A stretch of 64,000 bases of DNA from Gluconobacter roseus NBRC 3990 (GTDB lineage Bacteria > Pseudomonadota > Alphaproteobacteria > Acetobacterales > Acetobacteraceae): contig NZ_BJLY01000005.1 of NCBI RefSeq assembly GCF_006538885.1, forward strand, positions 99,092 through 163,091, given 5' to 3'. Below, in pieces: positions 47,617-56,622 of the stretch (positions within the stretch are counted from its first letter, which is position 1; the number at the start of each line of letters is the position of its first letter). A model generated the notes under the pieces. That model did no database searches and was not told where the DNA came from. It saw nothing but the letters and a program-made list of their open reading frames with translations. The position numbers and the translations under genes were made by a program.

Positions 47617-48501
47617 TCAGAGGGGCATGAGATCGGGCTGGAGGCGTGGGATATGGGCGCAGAGCGTCCGGATCAGCAGTTCTTCCGGCCCTTGCGCCAC
47701 CTGATGGCGGGTGGACGCAATGAACTCGACCTGCGGCATTTCCGGCAGTAGGCCTGCTGTGCAATGAGAGAGGTGCTCCACGTTGCGCAGGAATGCCGGC
47801 TGCGGGGTTACGCCATATCCGGCGCGCACAGCCGCCAGAAGCGCGCCGAGACTGCCGCTGGTAAAGGCCAGATGCCAGGCACGCCCGGCCTTGTTGAGCG
47901 TTTCGATTGCCAGACGTCGCGTGACGCTGCCATCGGGGAATGTCACGAGCGGAATGGACTGCTCGGCCGGAAACTCCGTTCCCGCAGGCGCATACCAGCG
48001 CATGTCCTCGGTCCACAGCTTCTGTCCGCGTGTCTCCGTCGTACGCCGCATTCCGCACCAGACGTCCAGCTCTCCCTGTTCCAGAAGCTGCGCAAGATAG
48101 GCCGACAGACCGACTGTCATGGTGATCTGAAGCGAGGGATGAGACGCGCGGAATGTTCCGAGGATTTCGGGAAACCGCGTCAGAAGCAGGTCTTCCGTCA
48201 CGCCCAGACGGATGGTCCCGCGCGGGGCTTCCTGCCGGAAGCGGGACAGGATGCTGTCCTCACACTGAAGAAGCTGCCGCGCCAGACCGATCAGTGCCAT
48301 GCCGTCTTCCGTCAGCCGCACACTCTTGGTGCTCCGGGCCAGAAGGCGCGTTCCAAGCTGTTCCTCCAGCCGGCTGACATGCTGGCTGATCGTGGACTGG
48401 CTTACTCCCTGACTCTGCGCGGCTGACGTGAAATGCAGCGTTTCCGCGACCGCGAGAAAGGATTGCAGATGGAACGGGTCGAGATGCATCTGATCTTTCA
48501 T
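47617..48501 (-). CDS. LysR-family transcriptional regulator
   Basis: 294 residues. The N-terminal helix-turn-helix reads FLAVAETLHFTSAAQ then SQSTISQHVSRLEEQLG; the rest is the LysR effector domain. It is the first gene of the minus-strand run lysR-hpxW-symporter and divergent from hpxK, the usual place for the pathway-specific regulator. The start at 48501 is favoured, with ATG also possible at 48519 and 48489. An inverted repeat just upstream is a candidate operator. Confidence 0.85.
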   Translation of the reverse strand: MKDQMHLDPFHLQSFLAVAETLHFTSAAQSQGVSQSTISQHVSRLEEQLGTRLLARSTKSVRLTEDGMALIGLARQLLQCEDSILSRFRQEAPRGTIRLGVTEDLLLTRFPEILGTFRASHPSLQITMTVGLSAYLAQLLEQGELDVWCGMRRTTETRGQKLWTEDMRWYAPAGTEFPAEQSIPLVTFPDGSVTRRLAIETLNKAGRAWHLAFTSGSLGALLAAVRAGYGVTPQPAFLRNVEHLSHCTAGLLPEMPQVEFIASTRHQVAQGPEELLIRTLCAHIPRLQPDLMPL

Positions 48502-48504
48502 CCC

Positions 48505-48522
48505 AATATGTGGGACCATATT
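48505..48522. promoter_or_regulatory. Inverted repeat in the LysR/HpxK divergent promoter
   Basis: AATATG and CATATT are perfectly inverted around six bases (TGGGAC), with flanking CC and GG partly extending the symmetry. It lies 4-21 bases before the LysR start and about 85 bases before hpxK. This is the size and place expected for a LysR binding site, but no binding is shown. Confidence 0.45.
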
Positions 48523-48605
48523 TATTGGCAGGTCAACTTGATCTGACTCCGTTATGAGAGCACAGTTCCACCCGTCTTGACACATCATCCCGGACAGGAG
48601 CCCCC

Positions 48606-49841
48606 ATGACAGCCCACGGAGCCCGCGCCGTCGAGCGGTGCCGTATTCTCGCGGATGTCCCTTTCAGCGAGACACCGGGCAGTCTGTTCCGCTTCTGGCT
48701 CGGCCCCGCCTATCAGCGCACGCTCACACAGGTTGCGCAGTGGATGGAAGAGGCCGGGCTGACCACCCGTCTGGATGCTGCCGGGAGCCTGATCGGGCGC
48801 TATGAAGGCCTGACGCCCGGCGCCCCAGCGCTGATGATCGGCTCACATCTTGATACCGTCCGCAATGGCGGTGCGTTTGACGGGAATCTTGGGGTCATGC
48901 TGGGGATCGAGCTGGTCTCCGCCCTGAATGAAGAGGGAACGCGCCTGCCATTCGCCATCGAAGTCATGGGCTTCGGGGACGAGGAAGGCTCGCGCTTTGC
49001 GGCTCCCATGATCTGCTCCCGTGCCATGGCCGGGCTGATCGAGTCCGTTCCTGAAAACATGACGGATGCGTCCGGTGTGACCGTGGCCGACGCCATGATC
49101 CGTTACGGCCTCGATCCCGCTGGTCTGAGCGAAGCCGCCCGTCGCCCGGATGAGCTGATCGCTTATATCGAACCCCATATCGAACAGGGTCCGGCCATCG
49201 AAAGCGCGGATGGTGAGATCGGCGTTGTCACCGCCATCGCCGCCCAGACCCGTCAGCGCGTGACTGTCACCGGCCAGTCCGATCATGCGGGCACGACACC
49301 CATGACCATGCGTCAGGATGCCCTGACGGCTGCCGCTGAAATGATCCTTGCGGTCGAACGCAATGGTGCGTCGGGGGGTGCCACGCAGGTTGCCACGGTG
49401 GGCCAGATTGACGTGACGCCAAACACGTCGAACGTTATCCCCGGCGAAGTCCGCTTCTCGCTCGACATGCGGGCCGAAACCAATGAGGCCCGTGATGCCA
49501 TGGCGGAGGCAATCCGCACCGATCTGCGTGCCATCGCTGACCGTCGCGGTCTGGGCATTGCGTTCGATACTCCGCAATACCTGCCTGCCGCTGCCTGCGC
49601 GCCTGAACTGGTGGAAGGTCTGGCGCGGGCTGTCACAAGTGTCACCGGTCGCCCGGCCCAGCGCCTTCTGAGCGGTGCAGGGCATGACGCCATGGCCATG
49701 GTCGATCTGTGCCCGATGGGGATGCTGTTCATCCGCAGCCCCGGCGGCCTGAGCCATCATCCCGATGAAACTGTCCGCGTGGGAGATGTCGATCTCGCCC
49801 ATCGCGCCCTGCTTGCCTTCGTCAAGGAGTTCCAGTCATGA
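48606..49841 (+). CDS. Allantoate amidohydrolase-like Zn-hydrolase (HpxK/AllC type)
   Basis: 411 residues, M20 peptidase family. The metal ligands are recognisable in GSHLDTVRNGGAFDG, GFGDEEGSRF and EPHIEQGP, and the late block reads SPGGLSHHPDE. The family includes allantoate amidohydrolase and N-carbamoyl-amino-acid hydrolases. The next gene, overlapping by four bases (ATGA), is an HpxJ-type aminotransferase, which argues for allantoate to ureidoglycine as the reaction. Divergent from the LysR regulator. Confidence 0.82.
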   Translation: MTAHGARAVERCRILADVPFSETPGSLFRFWLGPAYQRTLTQVAQWMEEAGLTTRLDAAGSLIGRYEGLTPGAPALMIGSHLDTVRNGGAFDGNLGVMLGIELVSALNEEGTRLPFAIEVMGFGDEEGSRFAAPMICSRAMAGLIESVPENMTDASGVTVADAMIRYGLDPAGLSEAARRPDELIAYIEPHIEQGPAIESADGEIGVVTAIAAQTRQRVTVTGQSDHAGTTPMTMRQDALTAAAEMILAVERNGASGGATQVATVGQIDVTPNTSNVIPGEVRFSLDMRAETNEARDAMAEAIRTDLRAIADRRGLGIAFDTPQYLPAAACAPELVEGLARAVTSVTGRPAQRLLSGAGHDAMAMVDLCPMGMLFIRSPGGLSHHPDETVRVGDVDLAHRALLAFVKEFQS

Positions 49842-51070
49842 GCCACCCTGCGACTTTCGCCCAGCTCGATCCGCCGTCCCGTCTGCTGATGGGTGCAGGA
49901 CCGACGAATGTCCATCCGCGTATCCTGCGTGCCATGTCCTATGACGTGATCGGCCAGATGGACCCGGAAATGACCGCCTATATGGATGAGGTCATGGCCC
50001 TGTATCGTGAGGTCTTCCGCACGAAGAACCACTGGACGCTGCTGGTGAACGGCTCGGCCCGTTCGGCTATTGAGGCTGCGCTGGTATCGCTGGTCTCGCC
50101 GGATATGAAGGTCGTCATTCCGCGCTTTGGCCGTTTCGGGCTGCTGCTGACGGAAATCGTTCATCGCTGCGGCGGTATTCCATGCACGGTGGACGTCGAA
50201 TGGGGACAGGTTGTCGATCCGGCCGCCATCGAAGCTGCCATCATCGAGCACAAGCCCGGTCTGGTCGCCTGTGTTCATGGCGACACCTCCACCACGACCG
50301 CCCAGCCGCTCGAAGAGATCGGCCGTCTCTGCCGCAAACATGATGTGCTGTTCTATGTGGATGCCACGGCCACGCTCGGCGGCATGACCTTCGAGACCGA
50401 TGCCTGGAACATCGACGTCGCCACGGCAGGTCTGCAGAAATGCCTGAACGGCCCTCCGGGTTCTGCACCCATCACGCTGTCCGAGCGTGCCGTTGCCGCC
50501 ATTCTCAAGCGTCGCCATGACGAAGCGGGCATTGCCACTGGTCAGCCGCAGGGTGATGGCCCGGTCATCCAGTCGAACTATTTCGATCTGGCGATGCTGA
50601 TGAATTACTGGTCCCCGGCGCGGATGAACCATCACACCGAAGCCACGTCCATGCTCTACGCCGCCCGTGAGACGGCGCGTCTGGTTGTGGAAGAAGGTGT
50701 GGAAGCCCGCGTTGCCCGCCATGTGAGAGCAGGGCGCGCCATGGTCGCCGGGCTGCGCGCCATGGGCCTGAAGGTTTACGGTGACGATGCCACGCGCATG
50801 AGCAATGTCACAGGCGTCTGGGTTCCGGAAGGCGTGGACAATGCCCGTATCCGCCAGCTCATGCGCGACGATTTCGGGATCGAGATTGTCTCATCCTTCG
50901 GTCCGCTGACCGGCAAGATCTGGCGTATCGGGGCAATGGGCATCAATGCCCGCAAGGACAAGGTCCTGCTCACGCTCGCAGCTTTCGATTCCGTGCTGGC
51001 CGCCGAGGGCGTAAAACTCAACCGCGGCGCAGGCGTGGATGCTGCCCGCGCCGCCTGGGACGCTGCCTGA
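49838..51070 (+). CDS. Class V aminotransferase, ureidoglycine-glyoxylate aminotransferase-like (HpxJ/PucG)
   Basis: 410 residues. Start motif LLMGAGPTNVHPRIL and the PLP lysine K201 in TAGLQKCLNGPPGSAPI are those of alanine-glyoxylate/serine-pyruvate aminotransferases, which include the UGXT/PucG enzymes of purine breakdown. Asp175 (YVDATATLGG) is the pyridine-nitrogen partner. With the coupled allantoate amidohydrolase it should transfer the ureidoglycine amino group to glyoxylate, giving glycine and oxalurate. The exact amino donor is inferred from context. Confidence 0.82.
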   Translation: MSHPATFAQLDPPSRLLMGAGPTNVHPRILRAMSYDVIGQMDPEMTAYMDEVMALYREVFRTKNHWTLLVNGSARSAIEAALVSLVSPDMKVVIPRFGRFGLLLTEIVHRCGGIPCTVDVEWGQVVDPAAIEAAIIEHKPGLVACVHGDTSTTTAQPLEEIGRLCRKHDVLFYVDATATLGGMTFETDAWNIDVATAGLQKCLNGPPGSAPITLSERAVAAILKRRHDEAGIATGQPQGDGPVIQSNYFDLAMLMNYWSPARMNHHTEATSMLYAARETARLVVEEGVEARVARHVRAGRAMVAGLRAMGLKVYGDDATRMSNVTGVWVPEGVDNARIRQLMRDDFGIEIVSSFGPLTGKIWRIGAMGINARKDKVLLTLAAFDSVLAAEGVKLNRGAGVDAARAAWDAA

Positions 51071-51091
51071 TCGGTCTTCGGACCGGAAGTT

Positions 51092-51280
51092 CTATTCCTT
51101 CAGATGGTTCTTCCGGCCCGATCCGCTTTTCTTTCCGCCACCGTCTTCCTTGTTGACGGTGGCCCAGGCTCGGCGCTCGGCTTCCTTGTCGGAGACGCCA
51201 CGCTTTTCGTAGCCTTCCTCGATATGCTCTGCCTGACGTTTCTGCTTGTCCGTATAGGCTGACTTGTCTCCACGAGGCAT
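51092..51280 (-). CDS. Small basic protein annotated elsewhere as plasmid stabilisation protein
   Basis: 62 residues, very charged: MPRGDKSAYTDKQKRQAEHI, then EEGYEKRG, AWATVNKEDGGG and KKSGSGRK. Such short, hydrophilic proteins are widespread in proteobacteria under the name plasmid stabilisation protein; function unproven. It sits alone on the minus strand between the aminotransferase and the glyoxylate reductase, 21 bases from the former's stop, with a promoter of its own needed. Confidence 0.7.
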   Translation of the reverse strand: MPRGDKSAYTDKQKRQAEHIEEGYEKRGVSDKEAERRAWATVNKEDGGGKKSGSGRKNHLKE

Positions 51281-51436
51281 GATCCTGCCCTCCTGTATGA
51301 GATCCAGCCCCCTCTACGCTCGAACCCGGCCTGCGTTCCCGACAGTTCGCCATACACAAACAGGTGTGCGGGGTTGATCCGAACTCCCTGTGGCGCGAGC
51401 ATTCCCGCACATATTTCCGGCTGGAGAACACGTAGA

Positions 51437-52363
51437 ATGTCGATCGTCTTCCATCACACGCCCGAACGCGCGAAGATCTGGAGCGAGAAGTTCGCGAAGG
51501 CCCGTCCTGACATCCCGTTTCATATCTGGCCGGAAACCGGCCCGAAAGAAGATGTGCGCTATCTCGCGGCCTGGAAGACGCCGGACGATCTCGCCACGCT
51601 TTTTCCCAATCTTGAAGTCCTGTTCTCGCTGGGCGCGGGGATCGACCAGCTCAACCTCGCCAATGTGCCACCGGGGGTGAAGATCATCCGCATGGTGGAG
51701 AGTAGTCTGGTGGAGGGCATGATTGAATATGTCCTGTGGGCGGTTCTGTCCTTTCACCGGGACATGTTCCGCTATGCCCGCCAGCAGCGCGAACATGTCT
51801 GGGACGGCTCGCATAACCGTCCCGCGAAGCTCTACCGTGTTGGCCTCATGGGCATGGGAGAACTGGGCAGTCCGGTTCTGGAGAAGCTCGTTTCCTTCGG
51901 ATACGAGTGCCGGGGCTGGAGCCGCAGTCGTCGCGAGGTTCCGGGCGTAAAGTCCTTTGCCGGGGCAGGGGAGCTGGACGCCTTTCTGGCGGAAACCGAC
52001 ATTCTGGTCTGTCTCGTCCCGCTGACGGACGCCACGCGCGGCATCCTCAATCGCAGCCTGTTTGAAAAGCTGCCCAAAGGGGCTTGCCTCATCAACTGTG
52101 GCCGCGGTGGTCATCTGGTGCAGGACGATCTGATTCCGGCTCTCGACAGCGGCCAGCTTTCACAGGCCGTCCTCGATGTCGCCACGCCGGAGCCCCTGCC
52201 GCCTGAACATCCGTTCTGGAATCATCCGCGTATTTTCCTGACCCCGCATATCGCCAGCGCCGCCCAGTCGGACACGGCAGCCGAGGCCGTTCTGGCCAAT
52301 CTGCGGCGCTACGAAGCCGGTGAACCCATGACCGGCGTGATCGATACCGGACGTGGCTATTGA
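51437..52363 (+). CDS. ghrA: Glyoxylate/hydroxypyruvate reductase A-like dehydrogenase
   Basis: 308 residues, D-2-hydroxyacid dehydrogenase family. LFSLGAGIDQL, the NAD(P) loop GLMGMGELGSPVLEKL, INCGRGGHLVQ and the catalytic His in LTPHIASAAQ fit GhrA. It would reduce glyoxylate to glycolate. The start at 51437 (MSIVFHH) has GGAG ten bases upstream. Its position beside the ureidoglycine aminotransferase suggests it removes spare glyoxylate from the same pathway (inference). Confidence 0.85.
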   Translation: MSIVFHHTPERAKIWSEKFAKARPDIPFHIWPETGPKEDVRYLAAWKTPDDLATLFPNLEVLFSLGAGIDQLNLANVPPGVKIIRMVESSLVEGMIEYVLWAVLSFHRDMFRYARQQREHVWDGSHNRPAKLYRVGLMGMGELGSPVLEKLVSFGYECRGWSRSRREVPGVKSFAGAGELDAFLAETDILVCLVPLTDATRGILNRSLFEKLPKGACLINCGRGGHLVQDDLIPALDSGQLSQAVLDVATPEPLPPEHPFWNHPRIFLTPHIASAAQSDTAAEAVLANLRRYEAGEPMTGVIDTGRGY

Positions 52364-52393
52364 GGTATCGAAGCGGTTTTTGCATTTTCTGGC

Positions 52394-52421
52394 TTGCCAA
52401 CCCCCAAGGGCTCGGTTAGAA
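52394..52421 (+). promoter_or_regulatory. Likely promoter of tRNA-Thr
   Basis: TTGCCA and TTAGAA are 16 bases apart and end 21 bases before the tRNA 5' end, a good sigma-70-type arrangement for a stable RNA gene. Confidence 0.6.
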
Positions 52422-52442
52422 CGCGCCCACCTTGATGGGTGC

Positions 52443-52518
52443 GCCGGTGTAGCTCAGCTGGTAGAGCACGTCATTCGTAATGATGGGGTCGGGAGTTCGA
52501 ATCTCTTCACCGGCACCA
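52443..52518 (+). tRNA. tRNA-Thr (anticodon CGT)
   Basis: 76 bases including an encoded CCA. Acceptor stem GCCGGTG/CACCGGC, anticodon stem CGTCA/TGATG with loop TTCGTAA, so anticodon CGT reading ACG. The T arm has TTCGAAT. The cloverleaf is complete. Confidence 0.95.
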
Positions 52519-52762
52519 TCAAGGTCTTCCGAAAATCTGGATCTGTTACGGCTGTGTCCTATTATATCGGACGCAGATAACGGTGTTTCCCTCCCGGGAT
52601 CCGGATCTTCACAATTTTTCAAAATATTGCAGATACAATCCGCTTCCTCTGGGCAATCTGCCTGCGATGGGACTACGATGAATGTCGATATCCCGATGCG
52701 GAGGGCTGCCTGAGGAGGGCAGACTGTCAAAAGACGGCTCCCTGCGTTAGGTTAGGAGCCCG

Positions 52763-54247
52763 ATGTCTGACCGTTTCCATAAACGACTGTGGCGCAACGC
52801 CGTCAGCTTTTCCCGCAGCCAGGAGCCTCACGCTTCCATTCACGCGGTGGAAGGCCTGCGTGAATGCCCGACCTGCGGCCTTTTCCAGCACGTTCCGCGC
52901 CTGAAACCCGGACATCTTGCCGAATGCCTGCGCTGCGGCTGCCAGCTGGCCCGTCGTCGCAGAACGTCCCTGATCGGCGCTCCGGCCGCTTTCTGCATTA
53001 CGTCTGCCGCGCTTTACGCGACGCTCCTCATCAGTTCCCTCATGACGCTGAACGTCTATGGGCGTGAAAACACCGTCTCGCTGATGAGCGGTCCGATTGA
53101 GCTTGGCCATCAGGGCTATGGCATGATCGGTGTTCTCGTTGCACTGGTGACGATCCTCATGCCGGGCGTCATCATCGGTCTGATGGGTGCCATTCTCTAT
53201 GGCGCGTCACGGCCCCAGATGCCTGACTGGACCCCACGTCTGCTCACTTGGTACGACCGCCTGCGTGGCTGGTCGATGGTGGAAGTCTATGTCCTTGGCG
53301 TGCTTGTAGCCTACACCAAGCTCGTGGACCTTGCCCTCGTCATCCTGCAGCCCGGCGTCTATCTTCTGGGTGGTCTGATGCTGAGCATGGCCGCCGTGGA
53401 CTCGACCTTCGATGCTGAGCGTATCTGGCGCAGCCGCGACATCCAGCCCAAGCTTGACGATCATCAGGGCCATCTGCTGGATGTTGCTCATCTGGATGCC
53501 CGCAACGGCGTGATCCCTCCCGTAGAGAACATGCTCTCCTGTTACGCCTGCAATCTGGTTCTGGCCTTCGATCATGCCGTGCCGCAAGAACACGATATGG
53601 GCGACTGTCCCCGCTGTGGTCAGATCCTGCGTCGCCGCAAGCCCCAGAGCCTGTCCTCGGCAACCTGCCTTCTGGTGGCCGGCGTCGTGTTCTACCTGCC
53701 AGCCAATCTTCTGCCGGTCATGACCTACACCAAGGTCGGGCATGGCGCGCCCAGCACCATCACCAGTGGCGTGATCGAGTTGTGGCAGGCCGGGATGATT
53801 CCGCTCTCCCTGTTGGTGCTCTTTGCCAGTATCACCGTGCCTGTCCTCAAGATCATCGCCCTGACGATCATGATCATCTGTACCCGTCTCAGATCCAGCT
53901 GGCAGCTGCGGCATCTGGCGAAGCTCTATCGTCTTGTCGTCATCATCGGTCGCTGGTCCATGATTGACGTTTTCATGATTTCCATCCTCGTTGCCGTCGT
54001 GCATTTCGGCTTTCTGGCCAATGTCACGGCTGATCCGGGGATGGTCTGCTTTGCGCTGGTGGTGATCCTGACCATTTTTGCCGCAGAGCTGTTTGATCCC
54101 CGCGGAATGTGGGATGCCGCCGGCCTGAATGGTGCGGTCGCCAGTCCCGCGACGGGCAACCGGGAGCCGGAGACATCGTCTGCGGATGCTCCCGTTCCCC
54201 ATCTGCCTTCTTCTGACCCTACTGACATGGAGCCTGGACGCGCGTGA
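52763..54247 (+). CDS. pqiA: PqiA-family intermembrane transport protein
   Basis: 494 residues with two PqiA repeats, each starting with a zinc-ribbon-like pair: CPTCG with CLRCG, then CYACN with CPRCG (about residue 255 onward). Each repeat has about four membrane helices. It is the inner-membrane part of the PqiABC lipid transport system. AGGAG sits just before the ATG. It overlaps pqiB by four bases (GTGA), so the operon is coupled. Confidence 0.9.
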   Translation: MSDRFHKRLWRNAVSFSRSQEPHASIHAVEGLRECPTCGLFQHVPRLKPGHLAECLRCGCQLARRRRTSLIGAPAAFCITSAALYATLLISSLMTLNVYGRENTVSLMSGPIELGHQGYGMIGVLVALVTILMPGVIIGLMGAILYGASRPQMPDWTPRLLTWYDRLRGWSMVEVYVLGVLVAYTKLVDLALVILQPGVYLLGGLMLSMAAVDSTFDAERIWRSRDIQPKLDDHQGHLLDVAHLDARNGVIPPVENMLSCYACNLVLAFDHAVPQEHDMGDCPRCGQILRRRKPQSLSSATCLLVAGVVFYLPANLLPVMTYTKVGHGAPSTITSGVIELWQAGMIPLSLLVLFASITVPVLKIIALTIMIICTRLRSSWQLRHLAKLYRLVVIIGRWSMIDVFMISILVAVVHFGFLANVTADPGMVCFALVVILTIFAAELFDPRGMWDAAGLNGAVASPATGNREPETSSADAPVPHLPSSDPTDMEPGRA

Positions 54248-55926
54248 GCGATTCCCGAAACAACCGGGGGGAGCCAACGGTCTCGCCGAAGGAAGCCCCG
54301 GTGCGCCGCACCCGCTTCTCCCTCATTCTGCTGATTCCGGTGGTGGCCATCCTCATCGCCGGATGGCTGGCGTGGGAGCATTTTGCCACGCGTGGTCCTG
54401 AAATCACCATTACGTTCGAGACCGCAGATGGCCTGACTCCGGGCCAGACGCAGGTGAAAAACAAGGCCGTGACTCTGGGCACCGTGCAGGACATCACCTT
54501 GAGCGACGACATGAAACATGTCGACGTGACGGTCCAGATGAACGCCAACAGCTCCCATATCCTGACCGATCATACCCGGTTCTGGGTCGTGCGCCCGCGG
54601 ATCAACGGCGCCAGCATCACTGGTCTCGATACGCTGTTCTCGGGCGCCTATATCGCTCTGGACCCCGGTACGGATGACGGCCACTACCAGAAGTCCTTCA
54701 AGGGGCTGGAGTCGCCTCCGGGCGTCCGTTCGGATCAGCCAGGCGAGACATTCTGGCTGGTCTCTCCGTCGCTGGGTTCGCTTGGTCCGGGGTCGCCGGT
54801 CTTCTTCCGCGACCTTCAGGTGGGTGAGGTTCTGGGCTACACGATGCCGCCGGGCGGGAAGGGGCCCATCGTCATCCAGGCTTTCGTCAAGGAGCCCTAT
54901 GATCACTATCTGCGCACGGACAGCCGTTTCTGGAACGTCTCCGGGGTTCAGGTCGGTCTTGGTGCCGGTGGTCTGAAGGTCCAGCTCAAATCGCTTCAGG
55001 CTCTGTTCTCGGGCGGTATTGCTTTCGGCCTGCCGGAGCGTCGCCGTAACATCGATCTGCCTGATGCGCCCGCCAATTCGGTTTTCAAGCTCTATGCCAG
55101 TGAAGCTGATGCCGACAATGCCCGCTATCACAAGCGCCTGCGTGTCGTGACCTATATCAACTCGTCCGTCAAAGGCCTCACGAGCGGCAGCCAGGTCACC
55201 ATGTTTGGGCTGCAGATCGGTACGGTTAACGACGTCCGCCTCCTCCTCGAAGGCCCTACGAAGCTTCCCCGTGTCCGCGTGGATATGGAACTCGAGCCTG
55301 AGCGCATGCTGTCCAACTGGGATGACCGGATCGAGAACAGCAAGGAGCCGCCCGTCGAGAAGTATCTTCAGGCCTTTGTCGCTGAGGGTATGCGGGCCTC
55401 GGTCCAGAGCGCCAGTTTCCTGACCGGCGAGTCCATGATCGCCTTGCAGTTCGTCAAGAATGCGCCTGCTACGACACTGACCTATGAAGGCGATATCGCC
55501 GTCCTTCCAAGTCAGGCAGGTGGCATGGATGGCATCATGGAGTCTGTCTCCACTATCACCGACAAGATCGCAGCCATGCCGCTGACCGAAATCGGTGGTC
55601 ATGTGAACGATCTTCTGGCGCATGCGGATGGTCGTTTGAACAGTCCTGAGGTCACGCAGTCCCTCGCGGCGCTGCGCGATTCGCTTCAGAACCTGAGCAA
55701 ACTGACGAAGAACGCCAACCAGAACCTGCCGGCACTGATGAAGGGTCTGCAGGGCACCCTGACCAATGCCCAGTCGGTTCTAGGGGCTTATGGCGGCGAT
55801 ACGGATTTCCACCGCAGTCTTCAGAACATGATCACCCAGCTGACCCAGATGTCCCGCTCCCTGCGGTTCCTCACGGATTATCTGGATCACCATCCTTCCG
55901 CTCTCATCACCGGCCGCAGGAACTGA
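54244..55926 (+). CDS. pqiB: PqiB, MCE-domain transport protein
   Basis: 560 residues with a GTG start. One N-terminal membrane anchor (FSLILLIPVVAILIAGW) is followed by three MCE/MlaD domains (about residues 50-130, 165-225, 290-390), and then a helical C-terminal part rich in Leu and Gln, likely the needle region. PqiB spans the periplasm and carries lipids between the two membranes. Confidence 0.9.
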   Translation: MSDSRNNRGEPTVSPKEAPVRRTRFSLILLIPVVAILIAGWLAWEHFATRGPEITITFETADGLTPGQTQVKNKAVTLGTVQDITLSDDMKHVDVTVQMNANSSHILTDHTRFWVVRPRINGASITGLDTLFSGAYIALDPGTDDGHYQKSFKGLESPPGVRSDQPGETFWLVSPSLGSLGPGSPVFFRDLQVGEVLGYTMPPGGKGPIVIQAFVKEPYDHYLRTDSRFWNVSGVQVGLGAGGLKVQLKSLQALFSGGIAFGLPERRRNIDLPDAPANSVFKLYASEADADNARYHKRLRVVTYINSSVKGLTSGSQVTMFGLQIGTVNDVRLLLEGPTKLPRVRVDMELEPERMLSNWDDRIENSKEPPVEKYLQAFVAEGMRASVQSASFLTGESMIALQFVKNAPATTLTYEGDIAVLPSQAGGMDGIMESVSTITDKIAAMPLTEIGGHVNDLLAHADGRLNSPEVTQSLAALRDSLQNLSKLTKNANQNLPALMKGLQGTLTNAQSVLGAYGGDTDFHRSLQNMITQLTQMSRSLRFLTDYLDHHPSALITGRRN

Positions 55927-55929
55927 GCC

Positions 55930-56547
55930 ATGACACAGTCTTTGACGTCCCGCCTTCGTGTCCTGTCCCTGATGGGGGCTCTGGGTCTGACGGGTTTTCT
56001 CTCGGCCTGCAGCAGTGATCCGACGCTTTACACACTGGCGCCTCTGCCGGGCATCTCCCAGGCGGGAGGGCCGGTCGTGGTCGAGGTGCGTACGCCTGTT
56101 GTGAGTGCGCGACTGGATCGCGATACGATCGTGAAGGCCAGTGAGGATTACCAGACCAAGCTGGCCTCTGGCAGCAGCTGGAGTGAAGCGCTGCCGGACA
56201 TGCTGGGCCATACGCTGATGACCGATCTGGCCCAGCGTTTGCCGGGTACGACCGTGTTTGCTCAGGGTGATGCGGTCACGACGACACCCACGGCCTATGT
56301 CGAACTGACCATTCGCAATTTCGAAGCCGATTCGGTCGGGCATGCTCTTGTGACCGGCATGCTGTCTGTTCATCCGGCCGGAAAGATGATCGGGCCCGTT
56401 GTAACCTCGCCTGTGGTCTGGCAGTCGGCGGAACCTGTGGCCTCCAGCACGTCAAAGCTGACCGCAGCGCTCAGCCAGGGTGTCGCGGCCATTGCCGATC
56501 AGGCGGCTGCAAAACTGCGCGTCCTGCCGCCTCCTGTGACGGACTGA
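55930..56547 (+). CDS. pqiC: PqiC-family lipoprotein
   Basis: 205 residues. The lipobox is TGFLSAC, then a DUF330/ABC-type auxiliary domain (SSDPTLYTLAPLPG onward). It anchors the PqiB needle at the outer membrane. It starts three bases after the pqiB stop, closing the pqiABC operon, and a terminator follows. Confidence 0.88.
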   Translation: MTQSLTSRLRVLSLMGALGLTGFLSACSSDPTLYTLAPLPGISQAGGPVVVEVRTPVVSARLDRDTIVKASEDYQTKLASGSSWSEALPDMLGHTLMTDLAQRLPGTTVFAQGDAVTTTPTAYVELTIRNFEADSVGHALVTGMLSVHPAGKMIGPVVTSPVVWQSAEPVASSTSKLTAALSQGVAAIADQAAAKLRVLPPPVTD

Positions 56548-56565
56548 GAGGCGCAGGCACACAAA

Positions 56566-56596
56566 CAAAAAGGGCTCCCGAGAGGGAGCCTTTTTT
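56566..56596 (+). terminator. Terminator between pqiC and nusG
   Basis: GGCTCCC and GGGAGCC pair around GAGA, with an A-run before and TTTTTT after. The symmetry allows it to work for the convergent nusG transcript as well. Confidence 0.9.
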
Positions 56597-56622
56597 GTAG
56601 GTAATTCAGCGGTTGAAAAGCG

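Larger units (their letters stand above)
52364..52762. other. Intergenic region holding tRNA-Thr and the pqi promoter
   Basis: Besides the tRNA, the 244 bases after it are AT-richer (for example ATTTTTCAAAATATTGCAG near 52612-52630). They probably hold the pqiABC promoter; a TACAAT -10-like box is visible but no -35 at a normal distance. No open frame of note. Confidence 0.45.

Noticed and set aside
53926..55623. 565-codon open frame antisense to pqiB
   Set aside because: Antisense mirror; pqiABC is a clear coupled operon on the plus strand.
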